A stretch of 64,000 bases of DNA from Myxococcales bacterium (GTDB taxonomy: Bacteria > Lernaellota > Lernaellaia > Lernaellales > Lernaellaceae): positions 62,001-126,000 of the forward strand of contig JAAYVF010000008.1 of NCBI GenBank assembly GCA_012517325.1, read 5' to 3'. The notes under the pieces were generated by a model. That model saw only the letters and a program-made list of their open reading frames with translations. It made no database searches and was not told the origin of the DNA. A program made the position numbers and the translations under genes. Positions 1 to 8,703 of the stretch are shown in pieces (position 1 is the first letter of the stretch; each line of letters begins with the position of its first letter).

Positions 1-96
1 TTTCGCTTTCCGGAACGTATGGCCTGACCTCTGAATCACCGAGAAATTACTGTGTCATTGCAATCGGCTTCCCAAAACATGTAAAGGAACGAGTCT

Positions 97-420
97 ATGG
101 CGAACAAAATTTTCGTGGGAGGCCTCTCCTGGTCGACCGACAGCGAAGGCTTGAAGAACGCTTTCTCCCAATACGGTGAAATCGAGGAAGCGATCGTGGT
201 CAGCGACCGCGAGACCGGCCGCAGCCGCGGCTTCGGCTTCGTCACCTTCGCCAGCGCCGATGCGGCCAAATCCGCGTTGGCCCTCAACGGCACCGAGCTC
301 GACGGCCGGACCATCCGCGTCGATACCGCCAGCGAAAAACGGCCCGGCGGCGGCGGTGGCGGCGGTGGTCGTGGCGGCGATCGTGGCTCGCGCTTCGGCG
401 GCGGCCGCAATCGTTTCTAG
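97..420 (+). CDS. RRM-domain RNA-binding protein, glycine-rich tail
   Basis: A 107-residue single RNA-recognition-motif protein. The RNP2 motif IFVGGL is at residues 5-10 and the RNP1 motif RGFGFVTF at 44-51, with the normal spacing for one RRM domain of about 80 residues. The tail from residue 83 is nearly all Gly, Arg, Asp and Ser and ends GGGRNRF, as in the short glycine-rich RNA-binding proteins of cyanobacteria and many deltaproteobacteria. These bind single-stranded RNA and are often cold-induced; that role is family knowledge. A purine-rich ribosome site (AAAGGAACGAG) precedes the ATG. The gene is monocistronic, with a strong terminator 33 bases after the stop. Confidence 0.95.
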   Translation: MANKIFVGGLSWSTDSEGLKNAFSQYGEIEEAIVVSDRETGRSRGFGFVTFASADAAKSALALNGTELDGRTIRVDTASEKRPGGGGGGGGRGGDRGSRFGGGRNRF

Positions 421-453
421 TCGCGAAACCGACTAAATCCATTTGATTTTTAT

Positions 454-500
454 CTACCCCTTGGAGGCCCCGCCCGGGCCTTTCAGGGGTAGTGTTTTTT
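454..500 (+). terminator. Rho-independent terminator of the RRM gene
   Basis: Outer arms CTACCCCT and AGGGGTAG enclose a second GC-rich stem (GGCCC/GGGCC), followed by TGTTTTTT at 493-500. It sits directly downstream of the RRM gene stop. Confidence 0.85.
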
Positions 501-637
501 AAAGACAGCTATCACGGCAAGGTCTTTCGGCAAGAATCAAGGCAAGCACCGGCGGGACGCCGGTGGTCCCGGTGCCGGCGTCAAATCGCGACCGGGCGCG
601 CGGGCCGTTGCCGGCCGCTCAATTCCAGAACGGCGCG

Positions 638-674
638 TAAAACAAAGCCGGCCGATCCAGGCGGACCGGCCGGC
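638..674 (-). terminator. Rho-independent terminator of the acetate/CoA operon
   Basis: Reading the minus strand, GCCGGCCG (674-667) pairs with CGGCCGGC (654-647) and is followed by TTTGTTTT. It lies about 20 bases past the stop of the P-loop/DRTGG gene, where the operon should end. Confidence 0.7.
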
Positions 675-694
675 CACTGGTTTCGCGGTAATAA

Positions 695-1732
695 CTATTT
701 TTTCAGGACGTCGAGCTTGACGTGCGCCTTGGCCAAATCGGTGAGGAGTTCGATTTTCGCTTTGTCGTCGGTGGTGAGCAGCGGCTCAACCTGGCCGATT
801 TTCTGCACCGTGGTGTAGGTGTCCCAGGGCACGAGCAGCACCGGAATCCTGGCCTCGGAGGCCTTGGACAGGATGTTGCCCGGCGGCAGCAGGTTGTTGG
901 TCAGCACGATGCACGACGAGGCGGTTTCGAGCGCGGCCAGGATCATGTCGCTGCGGTCGCCCGAGGTGATGATCAGCTTGTTGGGCTTTTCGAACAACGG
1001 GTGGCCGATCGCCGAGGAAACCGACATCGCGCCGAGGAACAGGTTCTCGACGACGCGGTCGAGGCCCAGTTCGCCGGCGACGACCCGCGCGAAGAGCCGT
1101 TCGACCAGGTACTTCACCGGCAGCGCCCGCAATTCGGGTTGTTGCGGAATCACCCCGAGGATCGGGATGCCGGTCGACGCCAGTTCCTCGCCGAAGGTGT
1201 GCTGGAAGTCTTCGAGATCCTGCACCTTGTTGATGATGACGCCGGCCATCCGGGCGCCCTCGTCGTCGATGTAGTTCTTGTAGAAATGGATTTCGTCGAG
1301 CACCGAATCCTCGTCGCCGCCGACGATCAGCAGCAGTTCGGCTTCGGCGTACTTCGCCAGGGAGATCGGATCCAGGTGGACCGAGGCGCCGAACGACAGC
1401 GAACCGCCGGCCTCGATGAACAGGTAGTCGCGGTTGCCGGCCGCGGCGACCATTTCGCCGATCTTTTCCTTCGTGCCGGACCGGTCGTACATGTACCGCA
1501 GCTTGGCGTGCTCGAAGCCGATCGTGATGTCCTCGGGCTTGTTGTCGAGCTTCCAGAGGGCGGCGAACAGGGCGGCATCGTGATCCCAGAGCCTTTTCTT
1601 GCGATAAAGCAGGCGGTCGCCGATAGGCTTGATGTAACCGCAAGTCCCGCCCAAGGCTGATGCAATTCCCACGATGAGGCAGGTTTTGCCGGCGCTTTTA
1701 CCGGTTGAGGCAACGACGAGCTTCTTCATCAC
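695..1732 (-). CDS. P-loop NTPase with DRTGG domain (Pta N-terminal-like)
   Basis: A 345-residue soluble protein. The Walker A loop ASTGKSAGKT is at residues 8-17, in a BioD/CobB-type ATPase fold. The second half contains GDRSDMILAAL, which matches the signature of the DRTGG domain (GDRTD). The same pair of domains forms the N-terminal, non-catalytic part of long phosphotransacetylases; here it stands alone and the catalytic domain is absent. It is the last gene of a three-gene reverse-strand unit, and its ATG shares one base with the stop of the ADP-forming acetyl-CoA synthetase gene, so translation is probably coupled. A regulatory or sensing role in acetyl-CoA/acetate conversion is inferred from domain and neighbours; no enzymatic reaction can be assigned. 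Confidence 0.85.
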   Translation of the reverse strand: MMKKLVVASTGKSAGKTCLIVGIASALGGTCGYIKPIGDRLLYRKKRLWDHDAALFAALWKLDNKPEDITIGFEHAKLRYMYDRSGTKEKIGEMVAAAGNRDYLFIEAGGSLSFGASVHLDPISLAKYAEAELLLIVGGDEDSVLDEIHFYKNYIDDEGARMAGVIINKVQDLEDFQHTFGEELASTGIPILGVIPQQPELRALPVKYLVERLFARVVAGELGLDRVVENLFLGAMSVSSAIGHPLFEKPNKLIITSGDRSDMILAALETASSCIVLTNNLLPPGNILSKASEARIPVLLVPWDTYTTVQKIGQVEPLLTTDDKAKIELLTDLAKAHVKLDVLKK

Positions 1733-3873
1733 TAGGCTCCTTTGACGGAATGGCGAAGCAAAATTCGCGCATCCAACGCTTTCGCGCCCATTCCCTGGTC
1801 GTAAACCACCAGAGGGTTAATTTCAATATCGTTGATTTCGTCGAACGTTCTGAGCACCGCGCCCACCCGCAAAATGGTGTGGAGCAGCGTGTCGATGTCC
1901 TTCTGCTTTTCGCCGCGAACACCCAGCAGCAAGGGGAAGGATTTGATCTCCTGGATCATCCGGCCGGCCTCGTTGTACGAGAGCGGAATGGCGCGGAAGG
2001 AAACGTCCTTCATCACCTCGACGTAAATGCCGCCCAGGCCGAACATGACGATCGGGCCGAACGACGGGTCGCGCCGCGCGCCGATGATCGTCTCGGTGCC
2101 CCTCGGCACCTGCTCGGCGACCTCGACGCCCTCGAGCACCGCGTTGGGATTGTGGGCGCGGCAGTTGTGCATGATCGCCTCGTGCGCGTCCACCACTTCC
2201 TGGCGGTTGTCCAGATCCAGGGCGATGCCGCCGGCGTCGCTCTTGTGAATGATGTCCTTCGAGACGATCTTCATGACGACCGGATAGCCGATTTCCTCGG
2301 CCGCTTTGACCGCCTGGTCGAGATTGCGGGCGACCACGCTCTGCGGCATCGGGATGCCCGCCGCCTTCATCAGCGTCTGGGCCTCGTGGGCCAGCAGGAA
2401 ACGACGGTTGTCGGCGCGCACGCCGGCGAGCACGCGTTGGATGGTGTCGTAGTCGAATTCGGCCGCCAGCCGGTCGACGATGCCCGCGTCGCCGCGGTCT
2501 GTCTGCCGGTTGCGCGTCACCTGATAGCACGCGCCGAGGCAGGAAACCGCCTCGTAGACGTCGCCGAAGATCGGCCGGCCCTTGCCCTTGAGCTCGGTGA
2601 TCGCCGCCTCGATGGCCGGGCCGCCGAAGAAGGAAAAGATCAGCGGCTTCTTCGGCATCGCCGGAGCCATCGCCCGCTCGATCGTGCCGGGCAGGCTGTG
2701 GGCGTCGAGCACCGCCGTCTGGCAGCCCAGGACGATCAGCGAATCGACGTTGTCGTTGTGCAGCGCGGCGCTGATGGTTTTGTCGTAATCGTCGATCAAC
2801 GCCTGGCCGGTGATGTCCACCGGGTTTTTCAGCGAGCCGAAGTCGGGCATCGAGCCGGCGAACATCCGCTGCATCTCGGCGATGTTGTCGTACAGGTTGA
2901 CCTCGAATTTTTCGCAGGCGTCGGTGGCCAGCACGCCGATGCCGCCGCCGTTGGTGAGGATCACCGTGTTTTCGCCCTTGGGCAGGGGCGTATCCTGCAG
3001 GAACTTGCACCAGTTGAGGGCTTCCTGGATGCTCTCGGCGCGCAGCACGCCGCACTGGCGCATGATGGCCGAGAAGACCTCATCGGCGCCGGCGAGCGAG
3101 CCGGTGTGCGAGGCAGCGGCCATGGCGCCGCGCTTGGACCGGCCGGATTTGATGACGATGATCGGTTTTTTCTTCATCGCTTCCGGCAGGATTTGCACGA
3201 GCTTGGCGCCTTCCTTGACGCCCTCGATGTACATCAGCACGACCTTGGTCAGGTCGTCCTCGACCAGGTAGGTCAACAGGTCGGCTTCGTCGACGTCGCA
3301 CTTGTTGCCGACCGAAACCACGGCCGAGAGGCCGATTTTTTCGGTCTTGGTCTTGCCCATCATGGCGATGCCCAGGGCGCCGCTCTGGGTGATGATCGCC
3401 ACGCCGCCCTGTTCGACGTCGCTCGGGCCGAAGGTGGCGTTGATCGAGGCCGCCGAACTGTAGACGCCGAAAATGTTCGGGCCCAGGACGCGCATGCCGG
3501 CTTCGCGGGCGATGGCGACGATGCGGTTTTCCTCCTCGAGGTTGCCGACTTCCGAGAACCCCGAGGTGATGACCGACAGGTGTTTGGCGCCGGCTTTGGC
3601 GCATTCCTCGACCGCGCCGACGACCAGTTTGGCGGGGATGGCGATGGTCACCAGGTCGATCCCGCCCGCGATCTCGCCGAGGCTGCGCACGGCGGGGATG
3701 CCGTCGATTTCGCCGCCCTTCGGATTGACGGGGTAGATCTTGCCCTGGTAGCCGCTGCCCAGGATGTTCCGCAGCACCTTGCTGCCGATCTTGTCCGGGT
3801 TCGTCGAGGCGCCGAGCACGGCGACGCTCCGGGGCTTGAAGAGATACTGGATGGTTGATTCTTGGCTGCTCAT
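1732..3873 (-). CDS. ADP-forming acetate-CoA ligase, fused alpha-beta
   Basis: A 713-residue single-chain acyl-CoA synthetase (NDP-forming). It interconverts acetyl-CoA (or a related acyl-CoA), ADP and phosphate with acetate, CoA and ATP in the cytoplasm. Domains in order: CoA-binding Rossmann domain (about 10-140, SVAVLGAS near the start), succinyl-CoA-ligase-like domains (about 150-460) and a C-terminal ATP-grasp domain (about 490-710). The phospho-acceptor His is probably H256 in SHTGSLAG. The length fits fused alpha-beta members. The upstream CoA-transferase-GNAT gene ends 3 bases before this start and the downstream DRTGG gene overlaps it by one base, so the three form one operon. Substrate preference cannot be read from sequence. 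Confidence 0.95.
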   Translation of the reverse strand: MSSQESTIQYLFKPRSVAVLGASTNPDKIGSKVLRNILGSGYQGKIYPVNPKGGEIDGIPAVRSLGEIAGGIDLVTIAIPAKLVVGAVEECAKAGAKHLSVITSGFSEVGNLEEENRIVAIAREAGMRVLGPNIFGVYSSAASINATFGPSDVEQGGVAIITQSGALGIAMMGKTKTEKIGLSAVVSVGNKCDVDEADLLTYLVEDDLTKVVLMYIEGVKEGAKLVQILPEAMKKKPIIVIKSGRSKRGAMAAASHTGSLAGADEVFSAIMRQCGVLRAESIQEALNWCKFLQDTPLPKGENTVILTNGGGIGVLATDACEKFEVNLYDNIAEMQRMFAGSMPDFGSLKNPVDITGQALIDDYDKTISAALHNDNVDSLIVLGCQTAVLDAHSLPGTIERAMAPAMPKKPLIFSFFGGPAIEAAITELKGKGRPIFGDVYEAVSCLGACYQVTRNRQTDRGDAGIVDRLAAEFDYDTIQRVLAGVRADNRRFLLAHEAQTLMKAAGIPMPQSVVARNLDQAVKAAEEIGYPVVMKIVSKDIIHKSDAGGIALDLDNRQEVVDAHEAIMHNCRAHNPNAVLEGVEVAEQVPRGTETIIGARRDPSFGPIVMFGLGGIYVEVMKDVSFRAIPLSYNEAGRMIQEIKSFPLLLGVRGEKQKDIDTLLHTILRVGAVLRTFDEINDIEINPLVVYDQGMGAKALDARILLRHSVKGA

Positions 3874-3876
3874 TCC

Positions 3877-5775
3877 TTACTTCCTGAACATCATCTTGAG
3901 TTCGTAAACGCCCTCGGCCATCGACTTGGTCATGTCGTAGCCCGCCTTTTCGAACAGGCGCAGCATGGGCTTGTTTTCCACGAGTACTTCCGCCGTAAAA
4001 CCGAGCAAACCTTGTTTCTTGGCAAGGAACGTCAGGTAATTGAGCAATTCGGTGCCGACGCCCATGTTCTGGAATTCGTCGCGCACCACGAAGGAAACCT
4101 CGGCCGTGTGCGAACTTTCGTCGACGCAGTACTGGCCGACGCCGACCACCTTTTCCACCTCGGCGCTGGGATCGAAGGCCAGGAGCACGATCTCCTTGGT
4201 GTAATCGATCACCACGAATTCCTGCAGCCGCTCGTGCGGCATGTCCTTGCGCACCGAGATGAACCGGCGATAAAGGCTGTTGTCCGACAGGTCGTAGAAA
4301 AAATCCTTGAGCAGCGACTCGTCGCTGATCTTGACCGGTCGCACGAACAGCTCGAAGCCTTTACGCGTGACGCGGAAGGCTTCGATCTCGTCGGGGTACT
4401 CGCCGCGCTTGCCCGGGATGAACGCCTGGTCTTTGTAAATCAGGTTGTGCCGCTTGGCTTCTTTAATCAGCCAGGCGCGGTGGTTCGGGTGCGCGATGGC
4501 GATCAGCGACATGGCGCGGTCGCGGATGTTCTTGCCGTGCAGGTAGGCGATGCCGTATTCGGTCACCACGTAGTGGATGTCGCCGCGGTTGAGCGTCGCG
4601 CCGGAGCCTTCCGAGAGGAACGGCACGATGCGCGACACCTTGCCGCCCAGCGCCGTCGACGGGATCGTCAGGATGGACCGGCCGCCCCGGGACAGCACCG
4701 CGCCGCGCATGAAATCCGCCTGGCCGCCGATGCCGCTGTAGAACATGCTACCGATCGATTCGGCCGTCGCCTGGCCCGTCAGATCGACGGCCAGGGCGCT
4801 GTTGATCGCCACCATCCGGTCTTGCTTGGCGATGATCAGCGGGTCGTTGGTGTAGTCGATGGTGCGGAACTGAATGCCGGGATTGTCGTGAATGAACTGA
4901 TAGGTTTCCTCGGTGCCCATGCTGAACGAGGCGACCGTCTTGCCGGCGTCGATGGTCTTGCGGGAGTTGTCGATGACGCCCTTGATGATCAGCCGCGCCA
5001 GCCCCTCGCTGAGCAGCTCGGTATGCACGCCGAGGTGTTTCTTGCCCGAAAGCGCATCGAGAATGGCGTTGGGCGTCGCGCCGTAGCCCACCTGGATGGT
5101 GTCGCCGTCCTGGACCAGGCGCGCCACGTAGCCGCCGATTTCGCGCATCACGTCGGTATTGGCTTCCGGCTCGTAGCGCAGCAGCGGCTCGTCGTGCTGA
5201 ATCAGAAAATCGACGTCCGAGATGTGAATGAAGCCGTCGCCGTGCACGCGCGGCATGTAGCGGTTCACCTGGGCGACGACCAGATCGGCCTTCTCCGCCG
5301 CGGTTTTGACGATGTCGACGCTGATGCCCAGGCTCATGTAGCCGTGGGCGTCGGGCGGCGAAACCTGGATCAACGCGACGTTCACCTCGACCATGCCGGT
5401 CCGGAACAATTCGGGCACCTGCGAAAGGAAAATCGGCGAATAATCGGCGAGGCCCGTGTTGATCGCGCCGCGCGAGCTGTCGCCGATGAAGAACGAATTG
5501 TGGCGGAAATTGGCCTTGAATACCGGTTCGGTATACGGCGCCACGCCCAGGGTCCAGACCTGGAAAACCTCGGCGTCGAACAGCGATTTCGGATTGTTTT
5601 TAACGTACTCGGCCAGCGACCGCACCAGATATTGCGGCTCGCCGCAGGCCGTGCCGACAAAGATTTTGGCGCCGCGGTGGATTTTCTGAAAAATCCGGTC
5701 TTCCGCCAGAAACTTATCCGGATACTGCTGCCGCATCAAATCGAGATAGTCCGGTTGATGCAATTCGATACCCAT
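3877..5775 (-). CDS. Acetyl-CoA hydrolase/transferase fused to GNAT acetyltransferase
   Basis: A 632-residue fusion. Residues 1 to about 445 form an acetyl-CoA hydrolase/CoA-transferase of the 4-hydroxybutyrate/succinyl-CoA:acetate type, with the glycine-rich motif SGIGGQADF and the C-terminal family motif TEYGIAYLHGKNIRDRA. From about residue 455 to the end is a GNAT N-acetyltransferase domain, with the acetyl-CoA loop QNMGVG at about 569-574. The first part moves CoA between acids; the GNAT part should acylate an amine, most likely a protein lysine. It is the first gene of the acetate module. In Pat-type regulators a GNAT domain is fused to an ADP-forming synthetase-like domain; here it is on the CoA-transferase while the synthetase is the next gene. 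The target is unknown. Confidence 0.92.
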   Translation of the reverse strand: MGIELHQPDYLDLMRQQYPDKFLAEDRIFQKIHRGAKIFVGTACGEPQYLVRSLAEYVKNNPKSLFDAEVFQVWTLGVAPYTEPVFKANFRHNSFFIGDSSRGAINTGLADYSPIFLSQVPELFRTGMVEVNVALIQVSPPDAHGYMSLGISVDIVKTAAEKADLVVAQVNRYMPRVHGDGFIHISDVDFLIQHDEPLLRYEPEANTDVMREIGGYVARLVQDGDTIQVGYGATPNAILDALSGKKHLGVHTELLSEGLARLIIKGVIDNSRKTIDAGKTVASFSMGTEETYQFIHDNPGIQFRTIDYTNDPLIIAKQDRMVAINSALAVDLTGQATAESIGSMFYSGIGGQADFMRGAVLSRGGRSILTIPSTALGGKVSRIVPFLSEGSGATLNRGDIHYVVTEYGIAYLHGKNIRDRAMSLIAIAHPNHRAWLIKEAKRHNLIYKDQAFIPGKRGEYPDEIEAFRVTRKGFELFVRPVKISDESLLKDFFYDLSDNSLYRRFISVRKDMPHERLQEFVVIDYTKEIVLLAFDPSAEVEKVVGVGQYCVDESSHTAEVSFVVRDEFQNMGVGTELLNYLTFLAKKQGLLGFTAEVLVENKPMLRLFEKAGYDMTKSMAEGVYELKMMFRK

Positions 5776-5999
5776 CAGTCGCTCCCACTGTATCGATCAT
5801 TCCACGGGTCGAGCATTCGCGTTTCAGTGATACGGCAAGTTGGGTTTAATGCCGCCCGTCCGAGATGTCAACCAGCAAATACGCCAGATTTTACAAGCAA
5901 TTCGATTCAATCATCCAGTCAATAGCATATCGACCGTCAAAGGGAAAAAGGTGAGCCGATTTGCTTTTATGCCGGCATTCACATAAATTACCCGGCGTC

Positions 6000-7046
6000 A
6001 TGGCTGAATTGCTGAATCTGCAAGATATTACCAAATGTTATGGCCGCGCCAGCGCCCTTTCCGGGCTGACTTTCACCCTGCGGTTGGGCGAACTGCTCGC
6101 CCTGGTGGGCCCCTCCGGTTGCGGTAAAACCACGGCTTTGCACATCATCGCCGGCCTGCTCGACCCCGACGGCGGCCAAATCGCCTTCGCCGGCCGCGAC
6201 TGGCGAAGTGAATCCCCCGCCGCCCGGAACGTCGCCCTGGTCTTCCAGGACGGGGCGCTCTATCCCCATCTGACCGTGGCGAAAAATCTGGGGTTTCCGT
6301 TGCGCGCCCGCCGGCAGGCCACGACCGAGGCCGTGGCGCGCATCGCCCGGCGGCTGGAAATCGAACCGTTGCTCGACCGCTATCCGCACGAATTGTCCGG
6401 GGGCGAACGCCAGCGGGTGGCGCTGGGCCGGGCGCTGATCCGGCGGCCCAACCTGCTGCTCTTGGACGAGCCGCTTTCCAGCCTCGACCCGCTGCTGCGC
6501 GAAAAGCTGCGCGGCCTGATCCGCGACCTGGTGGACGAGACCGGCGTCGCGACGGTTTTCGTCACCCACGACCAGGCCGAGGCCATGGCGATGGGCGATC
6601 GGCTCGCGGTGATGCGCGACGGCCGGGTGATTCAGTCGGGCACTCCGCGGGAAATCTACGAGCGGCCGACCCACGAATTCGTCGCCCGTTTCTTCGGCGC
6701 GCCCGCGATGAACCTGCTGGCCGGCGAATTGCGGCAGGGCGTCGTCCGCGGCCCGTGGGGGGAAGTTCCCTGCGATCACCCGCTCGACCGGCCGCGCGTG
6801 TTGTGCGGTTTCCGTCCCGAGGCGGTCGTGCCGGTCGAGGGCGAATCGCGCCTGTGCGGCACCCTGGCGCGGGTCGAATACCAGGGACCGGTGAAAATCG
6901 CGACGGTCCGCCTGCCGGAGGCGGAAATCCGCCTGCGGTTGCACCGCGACAAAGACCTGCCGGCGGCCGGTGAGCCGGTCCGCCTGGGTCTGGCGTCGGC
7001 GGAAGTGCACCTGTTCGACGCCGTCACCGGAGAACGGCTGGCATGA
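6000..7046 (+). CDS. ABC transporter ATP-binding protein (MalK/UgpC type)
   Basis: A 348-residue cytoplasmic ATPase of a carbohydrate-type importer. Visible motifs are Walker A GPSGCGKTT, Q-loop FQDG, signature LSGGERQR, Walker B LLLLDEP and the switch His in VTHDQ. A C-terminal extension of about 110 residues fits the TOBE regulatory domain of MalK/UgpC proteins. The start is taken at ATG 6000 (MAELLNLQD), where homology begins; a TTG at 5961 in the same frame is possible, and neither has a strong ribosome site. It opens a four-gene operon and its stop overlaps the next start (ATGA). The imported solute cannot be told. Confidence 0.93.
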   Translation: MAELLNLQDITKCYGRASALSGLTFTLRLGELLALVGPSGCGKTTALHIIAGLLDPDGGQIAFAGRDWRSESPAARNVALVFQDGALYPHLTVAKNLGFPLRARRQATTEAVARIARRLEIEPLLDRYPHELSGGERQRVALGRALIRRPNLLLLDEPLSSLDPLLREKLRGLIRDLVDETGVATVFVTHDQAEAMAMGDRLAVMRDGRVIQSGTPREIYERPTHEFVARFFGAPAMNLLAGELRQGVVRGPWGEVPCDHPLDRPRVLCGFRPEAVVPVEGESRLCGTLARVEYQGPVKIATVRLPEAEIRLRLHRDKDLPAAGEPVRLGLASAEVHLFDAVTGERLA

Positions 7047-7903
7047 GCGAGCGCCGCGCGCCGATCGTCCTTCGCTACCTGGGGCCGCCGATCGGGCTGG
7101 CCCTGATCGTCTGGGCGGCGCCGCTGGCTTACGCCCTGGCGTTGTCGTTTACCGACGCCGGACCGGGCGGCGCGGGCCAACTGATCGGCCCGTCCAATTA
7201 CCTCCGCCTGCTCGGCGATCCGCTGTTCGGCCGGGCGATCCTGGCCAGCCTGTTGTTCGCCTGCGGCGCGGTCGTGCTGCAGGTCGGCCTCGGATTCGGC
7301 CTGGCGCTGACGGCGCTCGAATCGCCCCGACGAAAGCTGCTGGTGACCTTGCTGCTCCTGATGCCGTGGACCTTGTCGGACATCGCGGTGGCGCTGGTCT
7401 GGCACGAGTTTCTCGGCGAGGAGGGCGGCCTGTTGAACTGGCTGCTAGCCCAACTGTCGCTCGGGCCGTTGCCGTGGAAAACGCACGCCGGCTTCGCGTT
7501 CGGCGCCTTGTGGATCGCCACGCTCTGGCACGGGCTGGCGCTGTCGGCCCTGTTGCAACTGGCCGGTCTGGCCTCGCTGCCGAACCACCTGCTCGCGGCG
7601 GCGCGGCTGGACGGCGCCTCGCGCCTGATGATGCTGCGCCACATCCTGTTGCCGCATCAGCGGCGGATGCTGGGCGCCAACGCGCTGCTGGTCTGGATGG
7701 GCGCGATGGTTTCCTTCACCCTGCCGTTCGCCTTGACCGGCGGCGGGCCGTTGCGCGCCACGGAACTGGTGGCGTTGTTCACCTATCGCACGGCCTTCGG
7801 CGGCCGGATGGAACTGGGCTACGCTTCGGCGCTGGGAATGGTCATTCTGGCGCTGTACGCGGTGTTCGCGGCGATGTACCTGCGCCTGCGGAGGCCGGCA
7901 TGA
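7043..7903 (+). CDS. ABC sugar-type permease, MalF-like
   Basis: A 286-residue inner-membrane permease with about six hydrophobic helices. The cytoplasmic coupling loop near residue 190 reads LAAARLDGASRLMMLRHIL, the EAA motif of MalF-type permeases. It should form the translocation channel with the next gene product. It overlaps the ATPase gene and the second permease gene by 4 bases each (ATGA), which indicates coupled translation and fixed stoichiometry. It lacks the long periplasmic loop of E. coli MalF, as is usual for CUT1 permeases outside enterobacteria. Confidence 0.92.
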   Translation: MSERRAPIVLRYLGPPIGLALIVWAAPLAYALALSFTDAGPGGAGQLIGPSNYLRLLGDPLFGRAILASLLFACGAVVLQVGLGFGLALTALESPRRKLLVTLLLLMPWTLSDIAVALVWHEFLGEEGGLLNWLLAQLSLGPLPWKTHAGFAFGALWIATLWHGLALSALLQLAGLASLPNHLLAAARLDGASRLMMLRHILLPHQRRMLGANALLVWMGAMVSFTLPFALTGGGPLRATELVALFTYRTAFGGRMELGYASALGMVILALYAVFAAMYLRLRRPA

Positions 7904-8703
7904 AGCCGCATCGCCGGTGGCTGATCCTGCCGCTCCTCCTGCTCGCCGGTTATGCCCTGCTGCCGCTGTTCTGGCTGGTGCGCCTGTCGCTGACGCCGGA
8001 AATCGAAATGCATCGCTGGCCGCCGACGTTCTGGCCCGTCCAAACCACTTTCGCCTATTACGCCGAAATCCTCGGCGGCGCCATTTTCTGGCGACAACTC
8101 GGCAATTCGCTCGCGGTCTGCCTGCCGGCGACGGCGGTCGCGCTGGCCCTCGGGGCGCTGGGGGCCTACGGCCTGGCGCGGCATCGTTTCCGCTATCGCG
8201 ACGCGGTGCTGCTGGGCTGCCTGGCGCTGCACCTGGCGCCGGGCGCGGCCAACATGACCGCCATCTATCGCCTGGCCGAAAACCTGAACGCGTTCGACAG
8301 CCTGCCGTTCGTCGCGCTGCTCAAATCGGGCGGCGTCGTGCTCGCGATGTGGACCCTGACCGCGACGTTTCAAAACGTCCCCGTGCGCCTGGAGCAGGCG
8401 GCGCGCCTCGACGGCCTGTCCGCGCCGTCGGTCTTCTGGCGCGTGACGCTGCCGCTGGCCTGGCCGGGGCTGTTCGCCACGGGGCTGCTGCTGTTCATTT
8501 CCTCGTGGAACACGTTTTTCCTGCCGTTCCTGTTGCTCGAGGATCCGCAAAAAATGACGCTCACGGTCGGACTGTACCGCTATTTCAGCGAGCACGGTTT
8601 CGAGCAGGGCCACGTGGCGGCGTATCTTTTACTTTCAATCCTGCCGGTGCTGGCGCTCTTCGCGCTATTCCGCCGGCGGTTGTGGAGCCACCTTGCGAAC
8701 TAG
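7900..8703 (+). CDS. ABC sugar-type permease, MalG-like
   Basis: A 267-residue inner-membrane permease beginning MKPHRRWLILPL. Five to six helices are visible, and the coupling motif EQAARLDGLSAPSVFWRVTL is typical of MalG-type subunits. The ATG at 7900 overlaps the previous stop (ATGA). The same frame is open upstream but that stretch is out-of-frame reading of the MalF-like gene. It pairs with the MalF-like permease. Confidence 0.92.
   Translation: MKPHRRWLILPLLLLAGYALLPLFWLVRLSLTPEIEMHRWPPTFWPVQTTFAYYAEILGGAIFWRQLGNSLAVCLPATAVALALGALGAYGLARHRFRYRDAVLLGCLALHLAPGAANMTAIYRLAENLNAFDSLPFVALLKSGGVVLAMWTLTATFQNVPVRLEQAARLDGLSAPSVFWRVTLPLAWPGLFATGLLLFISSWNTFFLPFLLLEDPQKMTLTVGLYRYFSEHGFEQGHVAAYLLLSILPVLALFALFRRRLWSHLAN

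Noticed and set aside
1705-3858. Plus-strand 717-codon open frame opposite the ADP-forming synthetase gene
   Set aside because: It is a mirror of the real gene in GC-rich codons, has an implausible amino-acid mix (Arg/His/Asp/Val-rich) and no domain. The same applies to long opposite frames over alaS (13317-15887), the hybrid kinase (32542-34692) and the CoA-transferase-GNAT gene (3862-5925).
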